A stretch of DNA of 64,000 bases from Methylobacterium sp. E-005 (GCF_022829725.1 NZ_JAKSYG010000240.1:158181-222180); one strand, 5' to 3'; numbered from the stretch's first letter, positions 26,859 through 39,514 are shown. Made by a program: numbers and translations. Notes: a model not told the origin generated them from the letters alone.

Positions 26859-27428
26859 TTGCTCGGCATCGCCACCGAGCATCTCTCGCGCCTCGGACCC
26901 AAACGCGTGACGGTCGTCGCGGTGGCCGCCGAGGCGGGCATGACCCACGCCAACGTCTATCGCTACTTCCCGTCGAAGGACGCGCTCCTCGACGCGGTGG
27001 CGGGGCGCTGGCTCCGGGAGGTCGAGGCCCGGCTCGCGGGCATCGCCGACGCCCCCGACCCGGCCGACGACAAGATCGAGCGCCTGCTGACCGCCTTGGC
27101 CACCGTGCAGCGCGACGCGCTGGTCGATGAGCCGAACCTGTTCGCGGTCCATCTCGACGCCACCGTTGCGGCCCGGCCGATCGCCCGGCGGCACCGCGTG
27201 CGCCTGCGCAGCCTCGTGGAGCGGGTGGTCGAGGAGGGGATCACCTCCGGGATCTTCTCGGCCCGCGATCGGGAGCGGGCCATCGCCTACATCTTCGACG
27301 CGAGCTACCGCTTCACGCATCCGCTGGCGATCCAGCACGATGCCGAGGTGCCGCGCGACCTGATCGAGGCGCGTTTCGGCGCCGTGATCCACGCGATCCA
27401 GCGGGTTCTGCGCTCCGGCGTGCTCTGA
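26859..27428 (+). CDS. TetR/AcrR family transcriptional regulator
   Basis: It has 189 residues if started at TTG 26859. The HTH is clear: RVTVVAVAAEAGMTHANVYRYFPSKDALLDAV, matching the TetR helix-turn-helix with its YRYFPSK ending. A typical all-helical ligand-binding C-terminal domain follows. The TTG start cuts into the expected first DNA-binding helix, because the in-frame upstream sequence ARASVAADVRLLGIATEHL looks like real TetR sequence. The true start may be a rarer codon upstream, for example CTG 26676. The flanking genes do not reveal the target. A strong terminator follows. Confidence 0.8.
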   Translation: MLGIATEHLSRLGPKRVTVVAVAAEAGMTHANVYRYFPSKDALLDAVAGRWLREVEARLAGIADAPDPADDKIERLLTALATVQRDALVDEPNLFAVHLDATVAARPIARRHRVRLRSLVERVVEEGITSGIFSARDRERAIAYIFDASYRFTHPLAIQHDAEVPRDLIEARFGAVIHAIQRVLRSGVL

Positions 27429-27455
27429 ACCGTCGCATAGCCGATGCATCTGTGA

Positions 27456-27482
27456 AGGCCCGGACCCTGTGTCCGGGCCTTT
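27456..27482 (+). terminator. Rho-independent terminator after TetR gene
   Basis: A 10-bp perfect stem (27456-27465 with 27471-27480, AGGCCCGGAC pairing GTCCGGGCCT) with a five-base loop is followed by a short T run. It separates the regulator from the TCA-cycle cluster. Confidence 0.85.
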
Positions 27483-27826
27483 GCGTTTCGGAATTGCCGA
27501 TCGACGACGCAGCGCCGGCGAACCCAAAATGACAGCTTTTCACATCTGTCATCCGAGCTTTGCAGCCCGCTGGCGATTGGGTGCGGTGCACCTAAAACCT
27601 TCGCGACGTTGATCTTTCCCGATAGGCACGGCCGCCCGTACGGCCGTCCCGGCCTCAAGGATGAGGTGCCTGCACGCCCCAGATCGGGTTGAAGCGGCGG
27701 TGCTTTTCGGCCACACAGCCGCGCAGATTTCACAGCGGCGAATCCGGTCCCGCAACCGGCTGACGAACAGCCCCGGCCTCGCCCGACGCAGCATCGACCT
27801 CGACCCGCAGCGGAGACGAATCCGAC
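27483..27826. promoter_or_regulatory. Upstream region of mdh
   Basis: These 344 bases have no gene and should hold the promoter and leader of the TCA cluster. A CGGCCG-containing segment near 27627-27650 is locally palindromic. I could not identify -35/-10 elements or a riboswitch. Confidence 0.4.
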
Positions 27827-28789
27827 ATGGCGCGCAACAAGATCGCCCTCATCGGCGCCGGCCAGATCGGCGGCACCCTGGCCCTCCTGGCCGGCCTCAA
27901 GGATCTCGGGGACGTGGTGCTGTTCGACATCGTCGACGGCGTGCCGCAGGGCAAGGCGCTCGACATCGCCGAGGCCGCCCCGGTCGAGGGGTTCGACGCG
28001 ACCTACGCGGGCGCGAGCGACTATTCGGCGATCAAGGACGCCGATGTGGTGATCGTCACCGCCGGCGTGCCGCGCAAGCCCGGCATGAGCCGCGACGACC
28101 TGATCGGCATCAACCTGAAGGTCATGCAGGCGGTGGGCGAGGGCATCAAGGCCTACGCGCCGGACGCCTTCGTGATCTGCATCACCAACCCGCTCGACGC
28201 GATGGTCTGGGCGCTGCAGAAGTTTTCCGGATTGCCGACCAACAAGATCGTCGGCATGGCCGGCGTGCTCGACTCGGCCCGCTTCCGCCACTTCCTCGCG
28301 GAGGAGTTCAAGGTCTCGGTCGAGGACGTCACCGCCTTCGTGCTCGGCGGTCACGGCGACGACATGGTGCCGCTGACCCGCTACTCCACGGTCGCGGGCG
28401 TGCCGCTGACCGACCTCGTCAAGCTCGGCTGGACCACCCAGGAGAAGCTCGACGCCATGGTCGACCGCACCCGCAAGGGCGGTGGCGAGATCGTCAACCT
28501 GCTCAAGACCGGCTCGGCCTTCTACGCGCCCGCCGCCTCCGCCATCGCCATGGCCGAGAGCTACCTGCGCGACAAGAAGCGGGTCCTGCCCTGCGCGGCC
28601 TATCTCGACGGCCAGTACGGCGTGACCGGCATGTTCATCGGCGTGCCGATCGTGATCGGTGCCAACGGCGTGGAGCGCGTCCTCGAAGTGACCTTCGATG
28701 CCGCCGAGAAGGCGATGTTCGACAAGTCGGTCGCCTCGGTGACGGGCCTGATCGAGGCCTGCAAGGGCGTCGACGCTTCGCTGGCGTAA
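27827..28789 (+). CDS. mdh: Malate dehydrogenase
   Basis: The 320-residue NAD-dependent enzyme is of the lactate-dehydrogenase-like type usual in alphaproteobacteria. IALIGAGQIGGTLA binds NAD. Active-site Arg residues lie in GVPRKPGMSRDDL and MAGVLDSARFRHFL, and the proton-relay His is in LGGHGDDMVP. It oxidises malate to oxaloacetate in the TCA cycle and, in methylotrophs, also serves the serine cycle. It is the first gene of the mdh-sucCDAB cluster, separated from sucC by a palindromic repeat. Confidence 0.96.
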   Translation: MARNKIALIGAGQIGGTLALLAGLKDLGDVVLFDIVDGVPQGKALDIAEAAPVEGFDATYAGASDYSAIKDADVVIVTAGVPRKPGMSRDDLIGINLKVMQAVGEGIKAYAPDAFVICITNPLDAMVWALQKFSGLPTNKIVGMAGVLDSARFRHFLAEEFKVSVEDVTAFVLGGHGDDMVPLTRYSTVAGVPLTDLVKLGWTTQEKLDAMVDRTRKGGGEIVNLLKTGSAFYAPAASAIAMAESYLRDKKRVLPCAAYLDGQYGVTGMFIGVPIVIGANGVERVLEVTFDAAEKAMFDKSVASVTGLIEACKGVDASLA

Positions 28790-28793
28790 TTCA

Positions 28794-28900
28794 GAGCGAA
28801 TAGCGAATAGGGAGGAGCGAACAGGCCCCCGCTGGTCCGCTCGCTTCACTCGAACTATTCGCTACTCGCTACTCCCTATTCGCTCCTCCCTACGAGGTCC
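28794..28900. repeat. Palindromic repeat between mdh and sucC
   Basis: Positions 28802-28820 and 28866-28884 are reverse complements at 18 of 19 positions. Both arms are built from the short units GCGAATA and GGGAG(T/G)A, which recur in direct and inverted order. The transcript would fold into a long hairpin between mdh and sucC. It resembles dispersed palindromic repeats of Hyphomicrobiales genomes and may act as an RNA-stability or attenuation element. Confidence 0.8.
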
Positions 28901-28902
28901 CG

Positions 28903-30099
28903 ATGAACATCCACGAATACCAGGCCAAGGCCGTGCTGAAGGAGTTCGGCCTGCCCGTCTCCCGCGGCGTGCCGATCTTCAACCCGTCGGAGGCCGAGGC
29001 CGCCGCCAAGGAGCTCGGCGGCCCGGTCTGGGTCGTGAAGAGCCAGATCCACGCGGGCGGCCGCGGCAAGGGGACCTTCAAGGGCGCCCCCGAGGGTGCC
29101 AAGGGCGGCGTGCGGGTCACCAAGTCGATCGACGAGGTGACGCAATATGCCGGCGAGATGCTCGGCCAGACCCTGGTGACGATCCAGACCGGCCCGGCCG
29201 GCAAGCAGGTGAACCGCCTCTACATCGAGGAAGGCGCCCAGATCGCCGAGGAATTCTACCTCTCCATGCTGGTCGACCGTGTCACCGGCGGGGTCGCCTT
29301 CGTGGTCTCCACCGAGGGCGGCATGGATATCGAAGCGGTCGCCCACGACACGCCCGAGAAGATCCACACGATCGCGGTCGATCCGGCCACAGGCGTGATG
29401 CCCCATCACGGCCGCGCCGTCGCCAAGGCGCTGGGCCTCACCGGCGCACAGGCCAAGGAGGCCGCGTCGCTGACGGAAAAACTCTACGCGGCGTTCGTGT
29501 CGAAGGACATGAGCATGCTGGAGATCAATCCTTTGGTGCTCACGGCCGACGGCCATCTCAAGTGCCTCGATGCTAAGATCTCGTTCGACTCGAACGCCCT
29601 CTACCGGCATCCCGACATCGTCGCGCTGCGCGACGAGACCGAGGAGGACGCCAAGGAGATCGAGGCGTCGAAATACGACCTCGCCTATATCGCCCTCGAC
29701 GGCACGATCGGCTGCATGGTCAATGGCGCCGGCCTCGCCATGGCGACCCTCGACATCATCAAGCTCTACGGCGAGGAGCCGGCGAACTTTTTGGATGTCG
29801 GCGGCGGCGCCTCCGAGGAGAAGGTCACGGCGGCGTTCAAGATCATCACCGCCGATCCGAACGTGAAGGGGATCCTCGTCAACATCTTCGGCGGGATCAT
29901 GAAGTGCGACGTGATCGCCAACGGCGTGATCGCGGCCGTCAAGGCGGTGGGCCTGCAGGTGCCGCTGGTGGTGCGCCTCGAGGGCACCAACGTCGAGCAG
30001 GGCAAGGCCATCATCCGCAATTCCGGCCTCAACGTGATCCCGGCGGACGACCTCGACGACGCCGCCCAGAAGATCGTCGCCGCCGTGAAGGGAGCCTGA
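28903..30099 (+). CDS. sucC: Succinyl-CoA synthetase (ADP-forming) subunit beta
   Basis: The protein has 398 residues. MNIHEYQAKAVLKEFGLPVSRG and the ATP-grasp region (KSQIHAGGRGKGTFK) are signature segments. LEINPLVLT carries magnesium ligands, and NIFGGIMKCD is the subunit-interface/CoA phosphate region. It couples succinyl-CoA cleavage to nucleotide triphosphate formation. The sucD gene starts two bases after its stop, as expected for a strict heteromer. Length and motifs are complete. Confidence 0.97.
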   Translation: MNIHEYQAKAVLKEFGLPVSRGVPIFNPSEAEAAAKELGGPVWVVKSQIHAGGRGKGTFKGAPEGAKGGVRVTKSIDEVTQYAGEMLGQTLVTIQTGPAGKQVNRLYIEEGAQIAEEFYLSMLVDRVTGGVAFVVSTEGGMDIEAVAHDTPEKIHTIAVDPATGVMPHHGRAVAKALGLTGAQAKEAASLTEKLYAAFVSKDMSMLEINPLVLTADGHLKCLDAKISFDSNALYRHPDIVALRDETEEDAKEIEASKYDLAYIALDGTIGCMVNGAGLAMATLDIIKLYGEEPANFLDVGGGASEEKVTAAFKIITADPNVKGILVNIFGGIMKCDVIANGVIAAVKAVGLQVPLVVRLEGTNVEQGKAIIRNSGLNVIPADDLDDAAQKIVAAVKGA

Positions 30100-30101
30100 T
30101 C

Positions 30102-30986
30102 ATGTCGGTGATGATCGACGCCAACACCAAGGTCATCTGCCAGGGTTTCACCGGCAAGAACGGGACCTTCCACTCCGAGCAGGCCATCGCGTACGGCACC
30201 AAGATGGTCGGCGGCACGAGCCCCGGTAAGGGCGGCTCGACCCATCTCGGCCTGCCGGTGTTCGACACGGTGGCGGAGGCCCGCGAGGCCACGGGTGCCG
30301 AGGCCTCGGTGGTCTACGTGCCGCCGCCCGGCGCGGCGGACGCGATCTGCGAGGCGATTGCCGCCGAAGTGCCGCTGATCGTCTGCATCACGGAGGGCAT
30401 TCCGGTGCTCGACATGGTGCGGGTGAAGCGGGCGCTGACGGGCTCGAAGTCGCGCCTCGTCGGGCCGAACTGCCCCGGCATCGTCACGGCGGGCGAGTCG
30501 AAGATCGGCATCATGCCGGCCAACATCTTCCGGCCCGGCTCCGTCGGCATCGTCTCCCGCTCGGGCACGCTGACCTACGAGGCGGTGTTCCAGACCTCCA
30601 ATGCCGGCCTCGGCCAGACCACGGCGGTGGGCATCGGCGGCGACCCGGTGAAGGGCACCGAGTTCATCGACGTGCTGGAGCTGTTCCTGGCCGATCCGAA
30701 GACCGAGTCGATCGTGATGATCGGCGAGATCGGCGGCTCGGCCGAGGAAGAGGCCGCGCAGTTCCTGGCGGACGAAGCCAAGCGCGGCCGCAAGAAGCCG
30801 ATGGTCGGCTTCATCGCGGGCCGCACGGCGCCCCCGGGCCGCCGCATGGGCCATGCCGGCGCGATCATCTCGGGCGGCAAGGGTGGTGCCGAGGACAAGA
30901 TCGCCGCCATGGAGGCCGCGGGCATCCGCGTGTCGCCGTCGCCGGCCCGGCTGGGATCGACGCTTGTCGAGGTTCTCAAGGGCTGA
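30102..30986 (+). CDS. sucD: Succinyl-CoA synthetase (ADP-forming) subunit alpha
   Basis: The protein has 294 residues from ATG at 30102. An N-terminal CoA-binding fold contains VICQGFTGKNGTFHSEQAI. The phosphohistidine site is in RRMGHAGAIISGGKGGAEDK, where the His is phosphorylated during catalysis. GPNCPGIV and GIVSRSGTLTYE are also diagnostic. It partners SucC in the TCA cycle. A stable hairpin follows the stop codon before sucA. Confidence 0.97.
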   Translation: MSVMIDANTKVICQGFTGKNGTFHSEQAIAYGTKMVGGTSPGKGGSTHLGLPVFDTVAEAREATGAEASVVYVPPPGAADAICEAIAAEVPLIVCITEGIPVLDMVRVKRALTGSKSRLVGPNCPGIVTAGESKIGIMPANIFRPGSVGIVSRSGTLTYEAVFQTSNAGLGQTTAVGIGGDPVKGTEFIDVLELFLADPKTESIVMIGEIGGSAEEEAAQFLADEAKRGRKKPMVGFIAGRTAPPGRRMGHAGAIISGGKGGAEDKIAAMEAAGIRVSPSPARLGSTLVEVLKG

Positions 30987-31000
30987 GGCTCGACACGCCT

Positions 31001-31029
31001 GCGTTGCGGCCATCGCAGGGCCGCAACGC
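31001..31029 (+). promoter_or_regulatory. Perfect 11-bp hairpin in the sucD-sucA gap
   Basis: GCGTTGCGGCC (31001-31011) pairs fully with 31019-31029 around a seven-base loop. No T tract follows, so it is not a classic intrinsic terminator. It may stabilise the upstream mRNA end or lower transcription into sucA. Confidence 0.55.
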
Positions 31030-31157
31030 CCATATCGGGTGTGGTGAAGATTTTAGCGGGGCGGTTACCCGCCTCGCTTCGGTTTGAAGGCGATCCGCCG
31101 CGCTGACGGAGAGCCTGAAGGGCAGGGCTCCTGCCCGCGCGACAGGATGGACGCACC

Positions 31158-34148
<2,991 letters not shown>

Positions 34149-34242
34149 TCTTTTTGGGAACGCGGCGGCGGCTCACACGGGCCGCCGCCCTTACTGTCCA
34201 GGCCGTCCGGCACGGCCCAACCGATCCGGAAGTGCGAGACCC

Positions 34243-35556
34243 ATGGCTACCGACATCCTCGTCCCCACGCTCGGCGAATCCGTCAGCGAGGCCACCATCG
34301 GCCGCTGGTTCAAGAAGCCCGGCGACATCGTTGCGGCCGACGAGCCGATCGTCGAGCTCGAGACCGACAAGGTGACCCTGGAGGTCAACGCCCCGGCGGC
34401 CGGCCAGCTCGGCGAGATCCTGGTGAAGGACGGCGAGACCGTGGAGCCCGGCGCCCTGCTCGGCTCGATCGTCGAGGCCGGCGCGGGCGCGGCGCCGGCC
34501 AAGAAGGCGGCTCCGAAGGCCGCCGAGACCAAGGCCGAGAGCCGGAGCGAGGCCCCGAAGGCCGCATCCCCCGCCAAGGCCGAGGCCCCGGCCCAGGAAT
34601 CCTCCGCCGGCTACGGCAACCACGGCGAGGCGGGAGCCCCGGCGACCCAGCAGCGCCCGGTCGGCGACAACGGCCCGGCGGTGGCCAAGCTCGCCCGCGA
34701 ATCCGGGGTCGACCCGTCGGGCGTGAACGGCTCCGGCAAGGATGGCCGCGTCACCAAGGGCGACATGCTCGGCGCCATCGCCAAGGGGCCGTCGGCGGCC
34801 CCCGCCAAGGAGGCCCGCCCGACCCTGCCGCGCGCGCCCTCGGCGCCGGACGATGCGTCGCGCGAGGAGCGCGTGCGCATGACGAAGCTGCGCCAGACCA
34901 TCGCGCGCCGCCTCAAGGACGCCCAGGACACGGCGGCGATGCTGACGACGTTCAACGACGTCGACATGTCGGCCGTGATGGCGATGCGCAGCCAGTACAA
35001 GGACATCTTCGAGAAGAAGCACGGCACGAAGCTCGGCTTCATGGGCTTCTTCACCAAGGCGGTGATCGGCGCCCTCAAGGACGTGCCGGCGGTCAACGCC
35101 GAGATCGACGGCCAGGATCTCGTCTACAAGAACTACTACCACATCGGCATCGCAGTCGGCACCGATAAGGGCCTCGTCGTGCCGGTGGTGCGCAACGCCG
35201 ACGACCTCTCCATCGCCGGGATCGAGAAGACCATCGCGGGCTTCGGCAAGAAGGCGCGCGACGGCAAGCTCTCCATCGAGGAGATGCAGGGCGGCACCTT
35301 CACGATCACCAACGGCGGCATCTACGGCTCGCTGATGTCGACGCCGATCCTCAACGCGCCGCAATCGGGCATCCTCGGCATGCACCGCATCGAGGAGCGC
35401 CCAGTGGTCCGCGCCGGCAAGATCGAGGCGCGGCCGATGATGTACCTCGCCCTGTCGTACGACCATCGCATCGTCGACGGTAAGGAGGCCGTGACCTTCC
35501 TGGTGCGGGTCAAGGAGGCGCTGGAGGATCCGGCACGGCTCGTGCTGGATCTGTAA
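34243..35556 (+). CDS. sucB: Dihydrolipoyl succinyltransferase, E2 of 2-oxoglutarate dehydrogenase
   Basis: The protein has 437 residues. The lipoyl domain (1-77) carries the lipoylated Lys in ETDKVTLEV. An Ala/Pro/Lys-rich linker (about 78-145) leads to the E3-binding domain (PAVAKLARESGVDPSGVNGSGKDGRVTKGD). The catalytic domain follows, with SYDHRIVDGKEAV containing the active-site His and Asp. It transfers succinyl groups to CoA and forms the complex core. The ATG lies after a 94-base gap following sucA. Confidence 0.96.
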   Translation: MATDILVPTLGESVSEATIGRWFKKPGDIVAADEPIVELETDKVTLEVNAPAAGQLGEILVKDGETVEPGALLGSIVEAGAGAAPAKKAAPKAAETKAESRSEAPKAASPAKAEAPAQESSAGYGNHGEAGAPATQQRPVGDNGPAVAKLARESGVDPSGVNGSGKDGRVTKGDMLGAIAKGPSAAPAKEARPTLPRAPSAPDDASREERVRMTKLRQTIARRLKDAQDTAAMLTTFNDVDMSAVMAMRSQYKDIFEKKHGTKLGFMGFFTKAVIGALKDVPAVNAEIDGQDLVYKNYYHIGIAVGTDKGLVVPVVRNADDLSIAGIEKTIAGFGKKARDGKLSIEEMQGGTFTITNGGIYGSLMSTPILNAPQSGILGMHRIEERPVVRAGKIEARPMMYLALSYDHRIVDGKEAVTFLVRVKEALEDPARLVLDL

Positions 35557-35600
35557 GGAGACACCCCCGATCGCGGCATCGATCGGAAGGCGGCTGATCG

Positions 35601-35856
35601 ATGCCGACCATCGCCATCGTTGAGGGAGTTCGAATCGTGATCTTCCTCCAACGATCATCTGCCTCCGCATCTGCACGCGCTGTTTGCCGGCCAGGAAGCC
35701 AAGCTTTCGATCGCCACCGGAGAAGTTCTCAGCGGAACGCTGTCGCGCGCGAAACTGAAGACGATCCAGACGTGGCTGGCTGCCAACCGCGAGGAAGTCG
35801 CCTACATCTGGCGGGAGATCAGGGCCGGACGCTACAGCGGGGGGATGATCGCGTGA
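35601..35856 (+). pseudogene. DUF4160 family gene, frameshifted
   Basis: The first 15 codons (MPTIAIVEGVRIVIF) are in one frame. The rest of a DUF4160-type protein (NDHLPPHLHALFAGQEAK, then a C-terminal WREIRAG) is in the next frame, ending at TGA 35854-35856. Removing one C near 35650 would restore a continuous protein of about 84 residues. The second frame has no start codon of its own. DUF4160 proteins are usually encoded with DUF2442 partners and are suspected toxin-antitoxin components. It is either a broken gene, a sequencing slip or programmed frameshifting. Confidence 0.75.
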
Positions 35857-36167
35857 CACAACATCGGATCGCCGCCGTAGAGGCCTTGGATTATCCGACG
35901 CTCCGCATCACGTTCGATGACGGTGTCGCAGGTGTTCTCGACCTGTCCAATCTGATCACCGACGGACCTGTCTTCGCGCCGCTGAAGGACGAAGCCTGTT
36001 TCCGAGCGGTTGCGGTCGGCGAGCACGGCCGGACCTTCGGGTGGAACCTCGACACTGAGGGACAGGAGATCGATTTCTGTCCCGACGCAGCGCGGATCCG
36101 GATCGAGACCCAGATCGTGGAGACGTTGGCAGACCGGTTCGAGAGGGAGCGCATCGCAGCCGCATGA
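35853..36167 (+). CDS. DUF2442 domain-containing protein
   Basis: The 104-residue protein starts at GTG 35853, overlapping the DUF4160 stop codon as GTGA. LDYPTLRITFDDGVAGVLDLSNLI and FGWNLDTEGQEIDFCPDAARI are typical of the family. DUF2442 proteins commonly follow DUF4160 genes and are proposed antitoxin-like partners; biochemical role is unproven. Its stop overlaps the start of the SDR gene by four bases, so this pair is translated as part of the TCA-cluster transcript. Confidence 0.78.
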   Translation: MTQHRIAAVEALDYPTLRITFDDGVAGVLDLSNLITDGPVFAPLKDEACFRAVAVGEHGRTFGWNLDTEGQEIDFCPDAARIRIETQIVETLADRFERERIAAA

Positions 36168-36925
36168 GTGATCCGATCAACGGGCCCAAAGTCGCCATCG
36201 TCACCGGCGGCAGCCGCGGCATCGGCCGGGCTGTGTCGCTGCTCCTGGCCGAGCGCGGCTACGCGGTCTGCCTGAGCTACGTCTCGGATGCCGCCGCAGC
36301 GCAAGCCGTGGTCGACGCGATCACCGCCAAGGGCGGGCAAGCGCGCGCCGTGAAGGGCGATGTCGGCAGCGAGGCCGACGTGATCGCCCTGTTCCAGGCG
36401 GCCGACGGGCTCGGACGCCTCGCGGCTTTGGTCAACAATGCCGGCGTGGTCGACGTGAAGTCCGACGTCGCCGATATGAGCCTCGCCCGGCTCCAGCGGA
36501 TGATGAACACCAATGTGGTCGGCAGCTTCCTCTGCGCCCGCGAGGCGGTACGGCGGATGTCGACCAAGCGCGGCGGGGCCGGGGGCGCGATCGTCAACCT
36601 GTCCTCGGTGGCGGCGCGCCTCGGCGGCCCCGGCCAGTTCGTGGACTATGCCGCCTCCAAGGGCGCGATCGACTCCCTGACCATCGGCCTCGCCCGCGAG
36701 GTTGCCGGGGAGGGGATCCGCGTCAACGCGGTGGCGCCCGGCATCATCGCCACCGATATCCACGCCAGCGGCGGCGAGCCCGACCGGGTGGAGCGCCTCG
36801 GCCCCGCCGTCCCGATGGGCCGGGCCGGCACCGCCGAGGAGGTCGCCGCGCCGATCGTGTGGCTCCTCTCGGACGAGGCCTCCTACACCACGGGCGCCAT
36901 CCTCGATATCGGCGGCGGCCGCTGA
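36164..36925 (+). CDS. SDR family NAD(P)-dependent oxidoreductase
   Basis: The protein has 253 residues. VTGGSRGIGRA is the nucleotide loop, NNAG the structural motif, and Ser in NLSSVAA plus Tyr/Lys in YAASKGAIDSL the catalytic residues. GEGIRVNAVAPGIIATDIH is also typical of classical SDRs of the FabG/glucose-dehydrogenase group. It sits between sucB and lpd. I recall an SDR at this place in related genomes, but a role in 2-oxoglutarate metabolism is not established. Its start overlaps the DUF2442 stop as ATGA. Confidence 0.88.
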   Translation: MSDPINGPKVAIVTGGSRGIGRAVSLLLAERGYAVCLSYVSDAAAAQAVVDAITAKGGQARAVKGDVGSEADVIALFQAADGLGRLAALVNNAGVVDVKSDVADMSLARLQRMMNTNVVGSFLCAREAVRRMSTKRGGAGGAIVNLSSVAARLGGPGQFVDYAASKGAIDSLTIGLAREVAGEGIRVNAVAPGIIATDIHASGGEPDRVERLGPAVPMGRAGTAEEVAAPIVWLLSDEASYTTGAILDIGGGR

Positions 36926-36986
36926 TCCCGACCTGACTTTCCCTGCCCGTCCCGTACGCGGCACGACTGACCGGAAGCGAAGCTCT

Positions 36987-38390
<1,404 letters not shown>

Positions 38391-38396
38391 AAGCCG

Positions 38397-38498
38397 GGTT
38401 TCCAAAGGGCGAGCCCTTTGGTGGGTTGTCAGGGCAAGGCCCTGACGCGTTCCAGGGCTCTGCCCTGGACCCGCGAAAGGTCTCGACCTTTCGAAACC
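38397..38498. repeat. Four-hairpin repeat bounded by GGTTTC/GAAACC
   Basis: Between two convergent genes lie four successive short palindromes: CCAAAGGGC/GCCCTTTGG, CAGGGC/GCCCTG, CCAGGGC/GCCCTGG and CGAAAGGT/ACCTTTCG. The whole block is enclosed by GGTTTC (38397-38402) and its complement GAAACC (38493-38498). This organisation looks like a dispersed mobile repeat. Lying between stop codons of lpdA and the receiver-domain gene, it could serve as a two-way terminator. Confidence 0.8.
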
Positions 38499-38502
38499 AG
38501 GA

Positions 38503-39360
38503 TCAGGCGATCTTGCGGCGCGGGTTCGGTAGATCCGCGATCCGCAGCAGCGCGCTCGGCGCCGGCGGAGCCGTGAGGGCGTTCAGCAGATACGGCCGGC
38601 GCAGGCCAAGGGCGTTGTGCAGGGCGAGGTCGATGTCGCGGGCGTAGAACGGCATCCGCAGCACCGCATCGACACCGAAATAGCGGCCCGCCTGGGCGAC
38701 CGACTCCAACTCGGCGGTGGTCAGCAGCGTGATGCGGGTGGCCAGACCCAGGGGCTGGATCTGGCAGGCGAGTTCGAGCCCGTCGATGCCGGCGAGCTTC
38801 ACGTCGATGAAGGCGAAGTCGTAGGCCGCGTGCTTGAGCTGCTTGAGGGCGTGTCGGCCGTCATCGGTCTCGTCGAGTTCGATCGTGAAACCGCTCCGGG
38901 CCACGACGCGGCTGATCGCCGAGCGCCCGGCCGGGGACGAGCAGGCCAGCAGCGCCCGCGTCGGCGCCCGGCGGCGCGCGTTGGCGTGGAGCAAGGGCTC
39001 GATATGGTTCGGGTCGAGGGGCGTCTTCAGCACCTCATAGGCGCCGAGACTGGTGGCGATCTCCTGCCACTGGGCCAGAACCCGGTTGGCGACCAGAACG
39101 AGGCAGGGCGGCTCAGCCCCCGCGCGCCGCGCCACCGCGACCGCTTCGGGTCCGCTCAGATCCTCCAGCTGGAGGCCGACGAAGGCTAGGCTCGGGCGGT
39201 GCCGGAGGAGGATGTCGCACAGGGCCTGACCAGAGGTCGCCTCGTGGATCACCGCCCCGGCCTCGAAGCGTCGGACGACCTCACTGAGCACCGCCCGGCG
39301 GCCCGCGTCACAATCCGCGATCACGACCTGTGTGGGCGTCCGCGCCTCCGCAAGCTCCAT
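38503..39360 (-). CDS. Tandem receiver-domain protein with complementary degenerate sites
   Basis: The 285-residue protein has two CheY-like receiver domains (about 10-125 and 135-255) and no output domain. Domain 1 keeps the acidic pair (Asp16, Asp18) and the conserved Lys112 (LKTP) but has Gly62 where the phosphorylated Asp should be. Domain 2 keeps that Asp (Asp186 in FIDVKLAGIDG) but lacks the acidic pair (LLACSS) and has Arg instead of Lys (LRMP). No histidine kinase is adjacent. It may act as a phosphorylation-independent or atypical signalling scaffold. Fold assignment is good; role is unknown. Confidence 0.78.
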   Translation of the reverse strand: MELAEARTPTQVVIADCDAGRRAVLSEVVRRFEAGAVIHEATSGQALCDILLRHRPSLAFVGLQLEDLSGPEAVAVARRAGAEPPCLVLVANRVLAQWQEIATSLGAYEVLKTPLDPNHIEPLLHANARRRAPTRALLACSSPAGRSAISRVVARSGFTIELDETDDGRHALKQLKHAAYDFAFIDVKLAGIDGLELACQIQPLGLATRITLLTTAELESVAQAGRYFGVDAVLRMPFYARDIDLALHNALGLRRPYLLNALTAPPAPSALLRIADLPNPRRKIA

Positions 39361-39514
39361 TACGACCGTCCGCGCAGACCCATCCCGTATCGGTCAGACT
39401 GGGCGCAGATGGTGACGAAGCCCTTAAAGAAAATGGATATTCACGGGATCTAGCCGCTGAGCTTATCTTTCTAGCGACGAATTGCCGCTAAATGTGAAGC
39501 AATTGCAATCTAGA

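Noticed and set aside
38397..38498. Repeated hairpins considered as a CRISPR remnant
   Set aside because: The four palindromes differ in sequence and there are no equal-length direct repeats with unique spacers, so it is not a CRISPR array.
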